From positions 510,208 through 574,207 of the forward strand of contig CANMEQ010000001.1 in the NCBI GenBank assembly GCA_947497065.1: a DNA stretch of 64,000 nt. Reading direction: 5' to 3'. This DNA is from an uncultured Paracoccaceae bacterium. GTDB lineage: Bacteria; Pseudomonadota; Alphaproteobacteria; Rhodobacterales; Rhodobacteraceae. The notes under the pieces were generated by a model, which worked only from the letters and a program-made list of their open reading frames with translations, did not search any database and was not told the origin of the DNA. Positions 53,233-62,660 of the stretch are shown piece after piece (position 1 is the stretch's first letter; each line of letters starts with the position of its first letter). Both the position numbers and the translations under genes were made by a program.

Positions 53233-53388
53233 ATCCTCCGTCTTTCCTCTCCAATGTCTATAGCTACGTAGATCGTTTGCGCGGCATTCGCTGCAGGACA
53301 ATTAAATGACACAGAAGCGCAAGCCAGCTCACCGATTCTCTGGCTCTACCTTCACGGCCAAACAACCGCGACAGCTTTGTCGCTCCAG

Positions 53389-54717
53389 CTATCGTGCCAA
53401 CACAATCTCAGCCTTCAGCCCGCCTAGATCAGGGCTCTCCCCCAACCGAAGCACACCACCGTGCGCGCGGGCGATATCTGCGACAATCGATAATCCCAAC
53501 CCAACACCAGACCCGCGATCTTGATTGCGGGCCGGATCAAGCCGCGTGAACGGGTGCAGCGCCTCCTCGCGTTGATCCGCTGGAATACCCGGCCCGTCAT
53601 CCTCAACGCAAAATATAACCGTGCGCTGCGACATCGTGACGCTCAACCGTGCCTCGGCACCGTAACGCAACGCATTTCCAATCAGGTTTTCAACGGCCCG
53701 ACGAATAGCCAGCGGGCGCAGGGCAACAATGCCCTCCCCCGACATCTCCCCCGCTTCCACCGCTTGGTTCATACGCCTGGCATCGGACAATATGGTCTGC
53801 GCTAACCCAATGGGATCCACCGGTTCCGGGTCACCCTCTGCATCGCCGCGCGCGAAATCCAGAAACGCATCCAACAAGTGCTGCATATCATCGACATCAC
53901 GGATCAACGGCTCAACCTCGTCACCATCCATCAACCCCAACCCCAACCGCAGCCGCGTCAATGGCGTGCGCAAATCGTGGCTCACACCAGACAGCATCAT
54001 CGTACGCGTCTGCGTCTGCCGCTCGATCCGGTTCCGCATCTCCAAAAACGCATGGCCCGCAGACCGCACTTCATTAGCGCCAGACGGATGATAAGGTACA
54101 ATTCGTCCGCGACCATATTCTGCTGCCGCAGCAGAGAGCCGCTTGATCGGGCGCAGCTGATTGCGCAAGAAACTATAGGCGATCAGGGTCATAAACACCC
54201 CTAAAACCACCATCCAAACCAGCAATTGATGCGGGTTCGAGGCCGAAACGCGGCGTCTTTGAAACTCCACTTCCATGGTGCCGAATTTCGTATCAAACCA
54301 AACGTCGACCAGCCGATTATCCGGCAGCACAATCGTCTGGATTTCAGGCAAGCTTGCGCGCAAAGTCTCCTCGACAACCCGACCTGACAGATCATACCAC
54401 CGCCGCTGGTCCAGTGGCGGTTCGCCCAACACCGGAAGCGTCATTTCAAGCTGCAAAGGATCAGCGACCGACCGCGACGCAGCCTTTGCGTCCTCCAGTG
54501 TTTCTGCGGCATCTACGACATCCAACAAATACTGCAAGTCCAGCATCATTGTCGCAGTCATCTGCTCGGTCACACCCTCAAAATGGCGTTGAATAAAGAC
54601 TACAGATACGGCCAACTGCACCGTGATAACGGGCAAAATCAAAATCAACGCCGCGCGCCCGTACAAAGAACGTGGCATGTACCGTTTGAGCCAATGAAAA
54701 GACATGCGATAAGACAT
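53389..54717 (-). CDS. EnvZ-type sensor histidine kinase
   Basis: 442 residues. Membrane helices at about 20-42 and 165-185, with a roughly 120-residue periplasmic part and a HAMP domain directly after (FLRNQLRPIKRLSAAA). H-box SGVSHDLRTPLTRLRL with the phospho-His in the EnvZ form, N-box ENLIGNALRYG, G1 VEDDGPGIPADQ and G2 GVGLGLSIV. The sequence type is that of osmolarity sensor EnvZ. No OmpR-like response regulator lies in the adjacent sequence, so the partner is elsewhere. Divergent from an MBL hydrolase. Confidence 0.9.
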   Translation of the reverse strand: MSYRMSFHWLKRYMPRSLYGRAALILILPVITVQLAVSVVFIQRHFEGVTEQMTATMMLDLQYLLDVVDAAETLEDAKAASRSVADPLQLEMTLPVLGEPPLDQRRWYDLSGRVVEETLRASLPEIQTIVLPDNRLVDVWFDTKFGTMEVEFQRRRVSASNPHQLLVWMVVLGVFMTLIAYSFLRNQLRPIKRLSAAAAEYGRGRIVPYHPSGANEVRSAGHAFLEMRNRIERQTQTRTMMLSGVSHDLRTPLTRLRLGLGLMDGDEVEPLIRDVDDMQHLLDAFLDFARGDAEGDPEPVDPIGLAQTILSDARRMNQAVEAGEMSGEGIVALRPLAIRRAVENLIGNALRYGAEARLSVTMSQRTVIFCVEDDGPGIPADQREEALHPFTRLDPARNQDRGSGVGLGLSIVADIARAHGGVLRLGESPDLGGLKAEIVLAR

Positions 54718-54761
54718 ATCGCGACGCTACCCGCAAAATCACCGTAAGGAAACGCACGATC

Positions 54762-55655
54762 ATGTCTGAAATGCCCCCCGTTGGCACCGCCGTACCACTG
54801 GCCGAAGGCCTCGTCAGCGTCCTTGCGCCAAATGCCTCCCCCATGACCTACTGGGGGACAAACAGCTACATCCTCGGCCACGAGTCCGTTGCCATCATCG
54901 ACCCAGGCCCGGCGCACCCGGATCATCTCCAGGCCCTACTGCACGCAATCGGAACCCGACCGGTAAGCCACATTTTTGTAACCCACAGCCACCTTGATCA
55001 TTCCCCATTGGCCAAACCCTTAGCGGACAAAACCAACGCACCCATCTTGGCCTATGGCGACAGCACCACGGGCCGGTCTAACATCATGTCTGAACTGGCA
55101 AAAACAGGCCTAATCGGCGGAGGCGAAGGCGTGGATCACGATTTCCGCCCAGACATTTGCCTCAAAGACGGTGAAACAATTTCGGGCGACGGATGGCGCC
55201 TCACGGCTACCCACACCCCCGGCCATTTCGGGAATCACCTTACGTACCTATGGGGCGAGGATGCGTTTACCGGCGATCATCTCATGGGCTGGGCCACATC
55301 CCTTGTCTCCCCTCCAGATGGCGACCTGACCGATTTCATGGCGTCCTGCCGCAAGCTACTGAAATACCCGATAAAACAGGGCTTCTGCGGCCACGGCGCC
55401 CCAATCGAAAACGTCCAAAATCGCCTGAACACACTCATCAGCCACCGAGAAGGCCGAGAGCAAGACATAAGAGCGGCGTTGACCGAACCAATGACCGCAC
55501 AAGACCTTACAGCGTTGATCTATACAGACGTTGGACCACAACTCTTGCCGATGGCAGAGCGGAACGTCTTAGCCCATTTGATCGATCTTTTGGGCCGAAA
55601 ATTAGTCGCTCCAGAGGGGCCATTATCAGCTTATTCAAAATTCCTACCGATATGA
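54762..55655 (+). CDS. MBL-fold metallo-hydrolase
   Basis: 297 residues. Metallo-beta-lactamase domain (about 20-215) with FVTHSHLDHSPLAKPL (HxHxDH metal motif), HTPGHFGNHLTYLW and the ligand Asp in AFTGDHLMGWA, His in GFCGHGAPIEN. The C-terminal 80 residues form the winged-helix extension seen in LACTB2-type hydrolases (SHREGREQDIRAAL). LACTB2 relatives are RNA or thioester hydrolases; the substrate here is unknown. The 44-base gap to the divergent kinase leaves room for only a compact promoter. Confidence 0.92.
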   Translation: MSEMPPVGTAVPLAEGLVSVLAPNASPMTYWGTNSYILGHESVAIIDPGPAHPDHLQALLHAIGTRPVSHIFVTHSHLDHSPLAKPLADKTNAPILAYGDSTTGRSNIMSELAKTGLIGGGEGVDHDFRPDICLKDGETISGDGWRLTATHTPGHFGNHLTYLWGEDAFTGDHLMGWATSLVSPPDGDLTDFMASCRKLLKYPIKQGFCGHGAPIENVQNRLNTLISHREGREQDIRAALTEPMTAQDLTALIYTDVGPQLLPMAERNVLAHLIDLLGRKLVAPEGPLSAYSKFLPI

Positions 55656-55717
55656 CCAAAAAAATGAAAAAACCTCTAGACGCCCCCAAATCCCATGGCT
55701 ATAGGAGTGCCAGGTTT

Positions 55718-55792
55718 TCCGGCGTAGCTCAGCGGTAGAGCAGTTGACTGTTAATCAATTTGTCGTAGGTTCGATCCCTACCGCCGGAGCCA
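55718..55792 (+). tRNA. tRNA-Asn (anticodon GTT)
   Basis: 75 bases with encoded CCA. Acceptor TCCGGCG/CGCCGGA, anticodon stem TTGAC/ATCAA region with loop CTGTTAA giving GTT, T-arm GTAGG-TTCGATC-CCTAC, discriminator G. A decayed integrase follows within 125 bases, so this tRNA is a likely integration site. Confidence 0.97.
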
Positions 55793-55913
55793 AATTCCCC
55801 ATAAGACATTGATTTATAAAGATTCATGGGGAGTTTGGATTTCACTGCGGCACAGCAGTGTCCCACCACCGCAGGCAGCGTGATCCATCCGTTTCAACGA
55901 ACGGAGAGAGATT

Positions 55914-56330
55914 TTGCAGACCCAATCCCACCTGTCCAAACGCGGCGTCGTCTACCAATGGCAGCGCAAATCCCGAAGGTTTTCCACAGAAACCATCGAC
56001 ATCAAGCTCTCCCTGGAGACGACGGATCGCAATCGGCCGCTTATCTTAGCCCGAAAGGTCAGTGCTGAGAGTAATCATATCATGGAACAAATTACCGAAA
56101 ATCGCATTACCCCGAACTCTGCCGGACGTTGCTAGCCGCGGTGACCCGGGACGAAAAGGTCAAAATTGATCAACGCAGGTTGATGGCCCGCATCGAGATG
56201 CCTCAATCGGAAAGACTAAACACGCCAAGACGCGCCCAAGGCCGAAGCCTAGGCCGCAGGCAAAAAAGCGAACTTTTTCACGGCGCAACAGTTGTTGGGG
56301 CAACATCTATTCGGAGTCGTAGCATCAACA
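55914..56330 (+). pseudogene. Decayed tyrosine-type integrase (N-terminal part)
   Basis: Starts at a TTG with GGAGAGAG before it and reads THLSKRG-type sequence: HLSKRGVVYQWQRKSRRFS, then IKLSLETTDRNRPLILARKV, which resembles the N-terminal arm-binding domain (DUF6538-like) of integrases from Rhodobacterales. The frame breaks near 56100-56135; similarity seems to resume in another frame (ELCRTLLAAVTRDEKVKID), then degrades again. No catalytic domain with R-H-R-Y residues remains. Its place immediately 3' of tRNA-Asn fits a former integrative element. Identification rests on a short, degenerate segment. Confidence 0.6.
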
Positions 56331-56470
56331 ACTTTGCTGTTGTTTCGCTTCGCTAATTAGACCTGACATTCAACGGCGTCACTGCTCGCGAAGTATGGAC
56401 CTACCTACCCTTCACTGCGAGAAGCTTCAAAAATTAAGACAATCGGAAGTGCCCTTGCCGCTCAAGATTT

Positions 56471-59400
56471 TTATTTTATCGAGTCCAATTCTTCTCTTTC
56501 TCGCTGCAAACGGCGAGAAGATACACCTGGTTCGCCCCCCCAGACAGCGATCCAGCGGTAGAACACCGGCGTCAGAAACAAGGTGAACACGGTGGCGAAG
56601 CCGAGCCCACCGACGATGACCCAACCGACCGCGATACGCGCCTCTGCGCCTGCCCCAGATGAAAGGATCAGGGGCAATCCGCCAAAAACAGTAGATACCA
56701 TCGTCATCATCACTGGCCGTATACGCAGGCGCAAGGCTTCGCGAATGGCTCTATCGATATCTTGGCCTGCTTCTCGCAACTGGTTCGCAAATTCGACAAG
56801 CAGAATGCCGTTTTTCGCCATAACGCCGATCAGAAGAACGAGACCGATTTGGCTGTAGTAGTTCAGCGAACCGCCTGTAATCGAGATCGCCAGTAGCGCG
56901 GCCGCAAGGCCGAAAGGCACAGTAAGCATGATGACGACAGCACTTGCGATGCTTTCGAATTGCGCTGCCAGAACAAGGAACACGACAATCGCCGCCACAC
57001 CGAACACCATATACATGCCCGACTGACTATCGCCCAAGGATGCCGCCTCGCCAGTGTAAACGATCCCCATGCCCTCTGGCAAAGTCTGTTCAGCCAGCTC
57101 CTCAACGCGTGCGACAGCTGTGCCTAGATCAACACCGTCCGGCAGGTTGGCCTGAATAGACACGGCCAAGGTGCCACCCTGACGTTCAATGGAAGATTGG
57201 CTTACCACTGGGATCAGGGTCGCCGTCGAAGACAGCGGCACGTATTCGCCACTGGGCAGTCGCAGTTGAATGCCTTCTAGATCGTTCGGGTCGTTGATCG
57301 GCGGTCCACCAGGGACGACGTTCACATCCGTTTCAATGTCATCGACGAACACGCTGACAGCGACGGTGCCTTGGGTTAGCGCACCAATCGTTCGGGTAAT
57401 ATCTGCCTCACTCAGACCAAATACGCCCGCCATTTCGTGATCCACGGTAATCTCATACTGCGCCTGCACGCTGTCGCCGGAAACCTGCGGGTTTGAAAAG
57501 GCGTCATCCTGCGCCATGACCGCCACAAGCGCGTCAGCGGCTTCTGTCATCTCGTCAACATTGGTCCCACTGACCGCAAAGGTAAGCCCATTTCCGCCGC
57601 CCCGAATATTGAGGCTGTTTGGCGAGATTGCGAAGACTTGTACGCCAGGCACGGAGGAGAGCATGCCGTTAATCGGCCCCATCAGCTCTTGTTGCGACCA
57701 TTCTCGATCCGCCCAATCTGGCAGGCGCGCAATGATGAACGCGGTCGTTCCATTGCCAATACCAATGATACTTTGCACTGTGGTGATTTGCCCGCGGTCC
57801 TGAAACGGAGAGAGGATTTCTTCGATCTGAGTGATTTGAGAATCGAGGTATTCAGCGGTCGTATCCGATGCACCACGTGCCTGGATCAGAAAGAACCCGC
57901 GATCCTCTGTCGGCGTTATCGTGGATGTGAGGGTACTCGCCGCACCAGCCGCAATAATCGCAAACCCAAAGGCAATGGCTAGCACGAGCAACGGCGCGCG
58001 AATGGCGCGGTCTGTCATCCAGTCAAATCCGCGCGCAAGCCGGCCCGGAGCCGGCGGGGTTTGCTGCGTCGGCTCTGCTGGTTTGCCGGGGTCAAGAAGG
58101 GCTGCCAAAACCGGGGCCAAGGTCAATGCAGCTATAGACGACAGTGTGACGGCGAAGGCCAACACAAACCCAAATTCACTGAACACGCCACCCGCTTGCC
58201 CAGGAAGGAACGAAATCGGAATAAAAACAGCGGCCAGCGTTGCTGTGGTCGAAATGACAGCAAAGAAGACCTCATTGGTCCCCGCAGCAGCGGCGGCGAA
58301 TGCCCCCATCCCCTCTTTGCGTTTGCGAACGATATTCTCGACCACCACAATTGCATCATCCACGACCATCCCTGTCGCAAGGACCAGTGCCAAAAGGCTT
58401 ATGGTGTTGATCGAAAAGCCCGTTAGCCAGATCGCCGCAACGGTGCCGACTAGTGCAACTGGGATCGTAACGGCTGGAATGAGCGTTGCGCGTGGTGAAC
58501 GCAAGAACGCGAAGATCACGAGGATCACAATTCCCGTAGCCAAGCCGATCGACTTGATCACTTCGGTCAATGCGCCTTCGATAAAGATGCCATCATCGCT
58601 GGTGACAACCAACTCTACGCCCTCTGGCAGGATCTCACGCAGCTCCTCGACGGCGTCCTGAACGGCGAGGGAAATTTCGAGCGTGTTTCCCTCAGATTGG
58701 CGTGTGATGTCCAGACCGATTGCGGTCTGCCCGTTGACGCGTGTTGTCACGTTAGTGTCTTCGGGTAGAAGCTGAACTAGCGCGACATCTGCGATCCGAG
58801 TGGTCGTATCGATTAGGATCTGACCAATGCTATCGACGGTGACGTCGGCATTCCCAACTTGCAGAGCGATCGTCTGCGCATCCGTTTCAAGGGAACCCAA
58901 CGGGGTATCGTCACGTAAATTTTCCAACGCTGCGGTCACGTCAAAAACCGTGAGACCTCGGCTGAGCAATAGACGGTCGTCAAGGTTGACACGAAATTCG
59001 TTAGACCGGTCACCGCGCGTTGTGACCTCTGCAATGCCATCAATGACAGACAGACGATCATATATGGCCCCTTCTGCAAGGGTGGTCAATTCATCCAGCG
59101 TGGCATCGCCCAAAACGGCTAACCGGATGATCGCACTGGCGTTACTATCAGATTTTGAAACGGAGGGGTCATCATCAAGATCACTGGGCAACTGACGCGT
59201 CGTCGCGGAAACGATTTCGCGGGCTTCGTTCGCGGCCACGTCTATGTCAGTGCCATCTGACAGATCAATAGTGATGCTGCTTGTCCCTGTAGAGGAACTG
59301 GATTCGATGTAAGACAGACCTTCAAGCGCACTCAGCGCATCTTCCAATACTTGCGTGATTTCCTGATCGACCGTTGCAGGCGTTGCCCCTTCGTATTCGG

Positions 59401-59575
59401 TACGGATTGAAAGCACAGGCTGATCAACATCGGGCATTTCCCGCACGTCGACGGAAGACAACGCCGCCAAGCCGGCGATCAGGATCAATAGGTTGACAAC
59501 GAACCCGAAAATCGGACGTGCAACGAACAAATCGGCAAAACCGGAAGCCGCGCGTTGGATGGTAGGTTTTTTCAT
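56471..59575 (-). CDS. RND multidrug efflux permease (HAE1 type)
   Basis: 1034 residues, full length for AcrB/MexB relatives. First helix at about 18-38, two large periplasmic loops (about 40-330 and 555-860) and helices 2-6 and 8-12. The proton-relay Asp pair is in LATGMVVDDAIVVVENI (helix 4), the partner Lys in FGFVLAFAVTLSS/AKNGILLVEFANQ region near helix 10. It extrudes drugs or lipophilic compounds with the MFP encoded just upstream (ATGA overlap). No outer-membrane channel gene is present, so a TolC elsewhere is needed. Last gene of tetR-mfp-rnd. Confidence 0.95.
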   Translation of the reverse strand: MKKPTIQRAASGFADLFVARPIFGFVVNLLILIAGLAALSSVDVREMPDVDQPVLSIRTEYEGATPATVDQEITQVLEDALSALEGLSYIESSSSTGTSSITIDLSDGTDIDVAANEAREIVSATTRQLPSDLDDDPSVSKSDSNASAIIRLAVLGDATLDELTTLAEGAIYDRLSVIDGIAEVTTRGDRSNEFRVNLDDRLLLSRGLTVFDVTAALENLRDDTPLGSLETDAQTIALQVGNADVTVDSIGQILIDTTTRIADVALVQLLPEDTNVTTRVNGQTAIGLDITRQSEGNTLEISLAVQDAVEELREILPEGVELVVTSDDGIFIEGALTEVIKSIGLATGIVILVIFAFLRSPRATLIPAVTIPVALVGTVAAIWLTGFSINTISLLALVLATGMVVDDAIVVVENIVRKRKEGMGAFAAAAAGTNEVFFAVISTTATLAAVFIPISFLPGQAGGVFSEFGFVLAFAVTLSSIAALTLAPVLAALLDPGKPAEPTQQTPPAPGRLARGFDWMTDRAIRAPLLVLAIAFGFAIIAAGAASTLTSTITPTEDRGFFLIQARGASDTTAEYLDSQITQIEEILSPFQDRGQITTVQSIIGIGNGTTAFIIARLPDWADREWSQQELMGPINGMLSSVPGVQVFAISPNSLNIRGGGNGLTFAVSGTNVDEMTEAADALVAVMAQDDAFSNPQVSGDSVQAQYEITVDHEMAGVFGLSEADITRTIGALTQGTVAVSVFVDDIETDVNVVPGGPPINDPNDLEGIQLRLPSGEYVPLSSTATLIPVVSQSSIERQGGTLAVSIQANLPDGVDLGTAVARVEELAEQTLPEGMGIVYTGEAASLGDSQSGMYMVFGVAAIVVFLVLAAQFESIASAVVIMLTVPFGLAAALLAISITGGSLNYYSQIGLVLLIGVMAKNGILLVEFANQLREAGQDIDRAIREALRLRIRPVMMTMVSTVFGGLPLILSSGAGAEARIAVGWVIVGGLGFATVFTLFLTPVFYRWIAVWGGEPGVSSRRLQREREELDSIK

Positions 59576-60717
59576 GTCGGTTCCTGAACCCGCTGCTGCA
59601 TGGCATTTGCATCCGTGATGGCCGCACCTGTGCGCAGCTTGTGTGCGCCCTCGGTGATAACCATCGTCCCTTCTGGTAAGTCAGCGTCGAGCCAGACATT
59701 TTCGTCGCGTCGGTGTAATATCGTCACCGGAACACTCTTTGCCTGACCCTCATCCTCAAACCAAATGCTGGCGCCGTCACGGGACCACGTGATCGCCGTG
59801 GTTGGCACGACCAGAAGCGGATCGCTGAGGTTGCTGAGGCGCGCGGTGAAGGTCATGCCTGGCCAGAGTGTTTCGTCGGGATTTTCGACGCGCGCCTGCA
59901 CGGTTACGCTTCGCGATACATCAGAGATCCGACTATCAAAGGATGTAATTTCTCCCTCGAAGATTCGGCCCGTGAGAGACGGCGTTTCAAGGGCTACCTT
60001 TCGTCCGATAGCCAAAAAGCTGACGGACCTTTCAGGAAGTTCGAATTCCACTAACAAGGCGCTTGAATTGTCGATGGTTGTAATCGCCGTGTTGGCAATG
60101 AGAAGGTCTCCGACGTTTACGTCGCTCAAGCCGATCTTGCCCGAAATAGGTGCGCGGATGGTGAGATCTTCCAAGGTCAGTTCAGCCTGCGCAACCGCGG
60201 CTTGCGCCACGCTCTGCGCCAATCGCGCATCGGAGAGTGTGACATCTGTCACAGTCTGGCTCCCAGCTTGTTGAAGGCGTTCATACCGTTCAACCGTGGA
60301 AGAGGCCTGCTCTAACTCACGCTGTGCCGTATCGAGAGACAGCGTGGCGGAGCGCGCGTCAAGCTGCACTAAGATATCACCCTGCGTGACCCGTGAGTTC
60401 GGCGCCAGATTGAGCATGACGATTCTTCCTGAGACGTCAGCGGTCACTGTTGAGCTCTGGATCGCTTCGGATGTGCCGATTGCACGAAATGTGTCCTCAA
60501 AGGGCTGCATGTCTAAAGCCGTCAACACGACTGTCGTAGCTCCTCGTCCCGGAAAGCCGCCAGGAGGACCACCAGCGCCCGGAGGGCCACCTTGGACTTG
60601 CCCCATCGCTCCGCCACTTTCAGCGCCGGGCAACGTCGCACTCGGAACACCAAAAGACCAAACGTATGCACCCGCGACAATGGCGAGCGACGCGATAACA
60701 TAGAGTAGCTTTTTCAT
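59572..60717 (-). CDS. RND efflux periplasmic adaptor (membrane fusion protein)
   Basis: 381 residues. Signal anchor at 5-22, then a Gly/Pro-rich stretch (about 38-60, GGPPGAGGPPGGFPG). Barrel-sandwich hybrid (SSTVTADVSGRIVML and LEDLTIRAPISGKIGL), a coiled-coil hairpin (about 125-175), beta-barrel and membrane-proximal domains. Joins the RND pump to an outer-membrane channel. Overlaps both neighbours by four bases. No lipobox cysteine is seen, so it is held by the N-terminal helix. Confidence 0.94.
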   Translation of the reverse strand: MKKLLYVIASLAIVAGAYVWSFGVPSATLPGAESGGAMGQVQGGPPGAGGPPGGFPGRGATTVVLTALDMQPFEDTFRAIGTSEAIQSSTVTADVSGRIVMLNLAPNSRVTQGDILVQLDARSATLSLDTAQRELEQASSTVERYERLQQAGSQTVTDVTLSDARLAQSVAQAAVAQAELTLEDLTIRAPISGKIGLSDVNVGDLLIANTAITTIDNSSALLVEFELPERSVSFLAIGRKVALETPSLTGRIFEGEITSFDSRISDVSRSVTVQARVENPDETLWPGMTFTARLSNLSDPLLVVPTTAITWSRDGASIWFEDEGQAKSVPVTILHRRDENVWLDADLPEGTMVITEGAHKLRTGAAITDANAMQQRVQEPT

Positions 60718-61316
60718 GATTGGGCCTCACCATCTTGTTTAAACGAAAGCAGTCGCGACGCATCAATCACCCCTTCCCAAACAATATCCAAGGCCGCGCT
60801 AAGTGCGATTTCCCCGTCTTTCTGCCAAAGGAAAATCGCCGCCCCAATTGCGCTGGTTGCATTGTTCGCGAGAGATGCCGCGGTTTGACGATTATTTAGG
60901 CGAGCACACAATGCTTCTGTGAGAACGAGACGCTCTGCAGCCAACAGCCCTTCAAGTATTCCGCGTGCCTTATCATTTGATCGCAGGACACTTCCAACCA
61001 AGCGGACAATATCTTCTCTTTCCGACAGAGCCTCCATGTGGCTGTCCAAAAATTGCTTAAGATCGGCCACCAAAGGCCCCGTACCAGCGCGCAAGGCCTC
61101 CATTTGCTCTTTTGTAAATTCAGGTGGGTGCCCGATCGCTGCCGCTTCTTTATTGGCATAGTAATTGAAAAACGTTCGCGTGCTAACTCCTGACGCCGCT
61201 GCGATCGCGTCGGTTGTAACCGCATCAAGTCCGTTTTCCTTAGCCAATTCCAAAGTCGCCCTTTGGATTAGCAGCGCTGTTTCTTGTCGCCGCTTTTCTC
61301 GTAACGGAAGTGTCAT
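60714..61316 (-). CDS. TetR/AcrR family transcriptional regulator
   Basis: 200 residues from the ATG at 61316, with AAGGA eight bases upstream; the open frame further up lacks a site. N-terminal helix-turn-helix at about 25-50 (AVTTDAIAAASGVSTRTFFNYYANKEAA). The helical C-terminal domain has no known ligand pocket. It probably represses its own operon with the efflux genes, using the palindromes at 61338-61350 and 61366-61379 in the divergent promoter region; this is inference. Confidence 0.93.
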   Translation of the reverse strand: MTLPLREKRRQETALLIQRATLELAKENGLDAVTTDAIAAASGVSTRTFFNYYANKEAAAIGHPPEFTKEQMEALRAGTGPLVADLKQFLDSHMEALSEREDIVRLVGSVLRSNDKARGILEGLLAAERLVLTEALCARLNNRQTAASLANNATSAIGAAIFLWQKDGEIALSAALDIVWEGVIDASRLLSFKQDGEAQS

Positions 61317-61337
61317 CCTAGTAATCCTTGCGCAGTC

Positions 61338-61350
61338 TGCAAAGTTTGCA
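61338..61350. promoter_or_regulatory. Candidate TetR operator
   Basis: Perfect palindrome TGCAAA-G-TTTGCA, 22 bases upstream of the tetR start and 45 bases upstream of the divergent DUF1499 gene. Confidence 0.55.
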
Positions 61351-61365
61351 TATCCAGCAATCATA

Positions 61366-61379
61366 TGACATGCAAGTCA
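61366..61379. promoter_or_regulatory. Second palindrome in the divergent promoter
   Basis: TGACATGCAAGTCA, a 14-base palindrome with one mismatched pair, shares the TGCA core with the first. It lies 16 bases before the DUF1499 gene start. Confidence 0.4.
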
Positions 61380-61394
61380 AGGATTGGAAAGAGA

Positions 61395-62099
61395 ATGAAA
61401 CATTTGGGAAGTATCGCCCTACTGGTCGCCGTAGTCGGGGCAGCCGCTGTAACACTGATGGTATTCGGTGCGCGACTTGGGCTTTGGGAGCCGATTGCGG
61501 GCTTGAGACTCTACCGGTCCTGGTTCAATCCAATTGCGATGGTTGTCGCGGCAGTGGGCATCATAGCGCTCGTCTTCAATACTGTTCTCAAGGAAAAGAA
61601 GCAGGCGGTACTATCAACCGTCGCTACCCTCATTGGTGCTGCAATGCTGGCGCCAATGATATCCTCAACGATAAACCCACCTGTGCGAGGGGCCCCAATC
61701 AACGACATTACAACCGACACGGCCAATCCTCCGGCCTTTCTCGTTTTGGAAGCCCCACGACCTTATGCGGGCGCAGAGGTCGCCGAGGTGCAAACGCGCG
61801 CCTATCCGGATATCTCACCGTTATTGACTGATCTCGACGCAGATGCAGCCTATGCCCGCGCTTTGAGCGTGGCCAAGGGTATGGGCTGGGAGATCGCGGC
61901 AGAAGACGCTGAGACACTTCGCTTCGAAGCAGTCGCCCGTACATCCGTTTTCTATTTCGCGGATGATGTCGTGATTGTTGTCACCGACCAAGAAAGCGGG
62001 AGCCGTGTCGACATGCGTAGCGTATCACGCGTTGGTCGCAGTGACCAAGGCGTCAACGCAGCCCGTATTCGCGCGTTTCAAGAACAGTTCCGAAACTAA
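61395..62099 (+). CDS. DUF1499 family membrane protein
   Basis: 234 residues from the ATG at 61395. Three membrane helices in the first 100 residues (about 5-25, 45-65, 75-95) and a soluble domain of the DUF1499 type at about 130-230 (YPDISPLLTDLDADAAYARAL, AVARTSVFYFADDVVIVV, RVDMRSVSRVGRSDQGVNAARI). DUF1499 proteins are found in envelopes of bacteria and in chloroplasts; function unknown. Divergent from the efflux operon and perhaps under the same TetR control. The next gene follows after 21 bases. Confidence 0.85.
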   Translation: MKHLGSIALLVAVVGAAAVTLMVFGARLGLWEPIAGLRLYRSWFNPIAMVVAAVGIIALVFNTVLKEKKQAVLSTVATLIGAAMLAPMISSTINPPVRGAPINDITTDTANPPAFLVLEAPRPYAGAEVAEVQTRAYPDISPLLTDLDADAAYARALSVAKGMGWEIAAEDAETLRFEAVARTSVFYFADDVVIVVTDQESGSRVDMRSVSRVGRSDQGVNAARIRAFQEQFRN

Positions 62100-62120
62100 C
62101 CCTTAAGAAAGGACTGAGCC

Positions 62121-62660
62121 ATGAAAACAAATGCTTCAACATCCGCGTTCCTGATAGCCCTCACATTTGGGCTGTCGATCGCGCAACCGACATTCGCAGA
62201 TGCGCCCAACATCCAGACCAACGGTCCGATCATTTATCTTGCAGACAACCTTGGCGAAGCAGCCTCACTAGGGTGGTGCATCGACACCGAAGGTCGTGGA
62301 CGGAGTGACCAGTTACACGCACATACCTGTAAACCAACAGGCGACGATGTACTGTTCGTCTACGTGGCGGACAGCGGCTTGATCCAATCAGCAACCTATG
62401 CGGATCTATGCATGGCCTACAATGCACCAGACGACACCGAGAACCCCTTTGGACTAATCGCGTGTGACGGAACAGATGAAACGCAGCGCTTTGAATACGA
62501 CGAGGATAGCATGGAAATCCGTCTGGGAAGTAACACGACCCAATGCGTGACGGTTGCAACGACCATTGACGATGCGGGCCCGTACCAGTCACGCGACCTT
62601 ATTCTTGCTGCCTGTGCGGACTTGGACCCGAGCTTCAAGCAGTGGGTCCTTCAAGAGTAA
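62121..62660 (+). CDS. Secreted protein, ricin-B-like beta-trefoil candidate
   Basis: 179 residues with a Sec signal peptide (cleavage near TFADA). The mature part has repeated segments of the type LGWCIDTEG, LCMAYNAPD and QCVTVATT, spaced about 45 residues, each followed by a charged loop and ending with FKQWVLQE; this recalls the three QxW-type repeats of ricin-B lectin beta-trefoils. Six or more cysteines could form disulfides. Ligand unknown. It lies 21 bases after the DUF1499 gene, so the two probably share a transcript. Confidence 0.7.
   Translation: MKTNASTSAFLIALTFGLSIAQPTFADAPNIQTNGPIIYLADNLGEAASLGWCIDTEGRGRSDQLHAHTCKPTGDDVLFVYVADSGLIQSATYADLCMAYNAPDDTENPFGLIACDGTDETQRFEYDEDSMEIRLGSNTTQCVTVATTIDDAGPYQSRDLILAACADLDPSFKQWVLQE

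Noticed and set aside
55826-56068. Plus-strand 80-residue frame after tRNA-Asn
   Set aside because: Overlaps the integrase-like frame and has no protein-like features; the integrase reading explains the sequence better.
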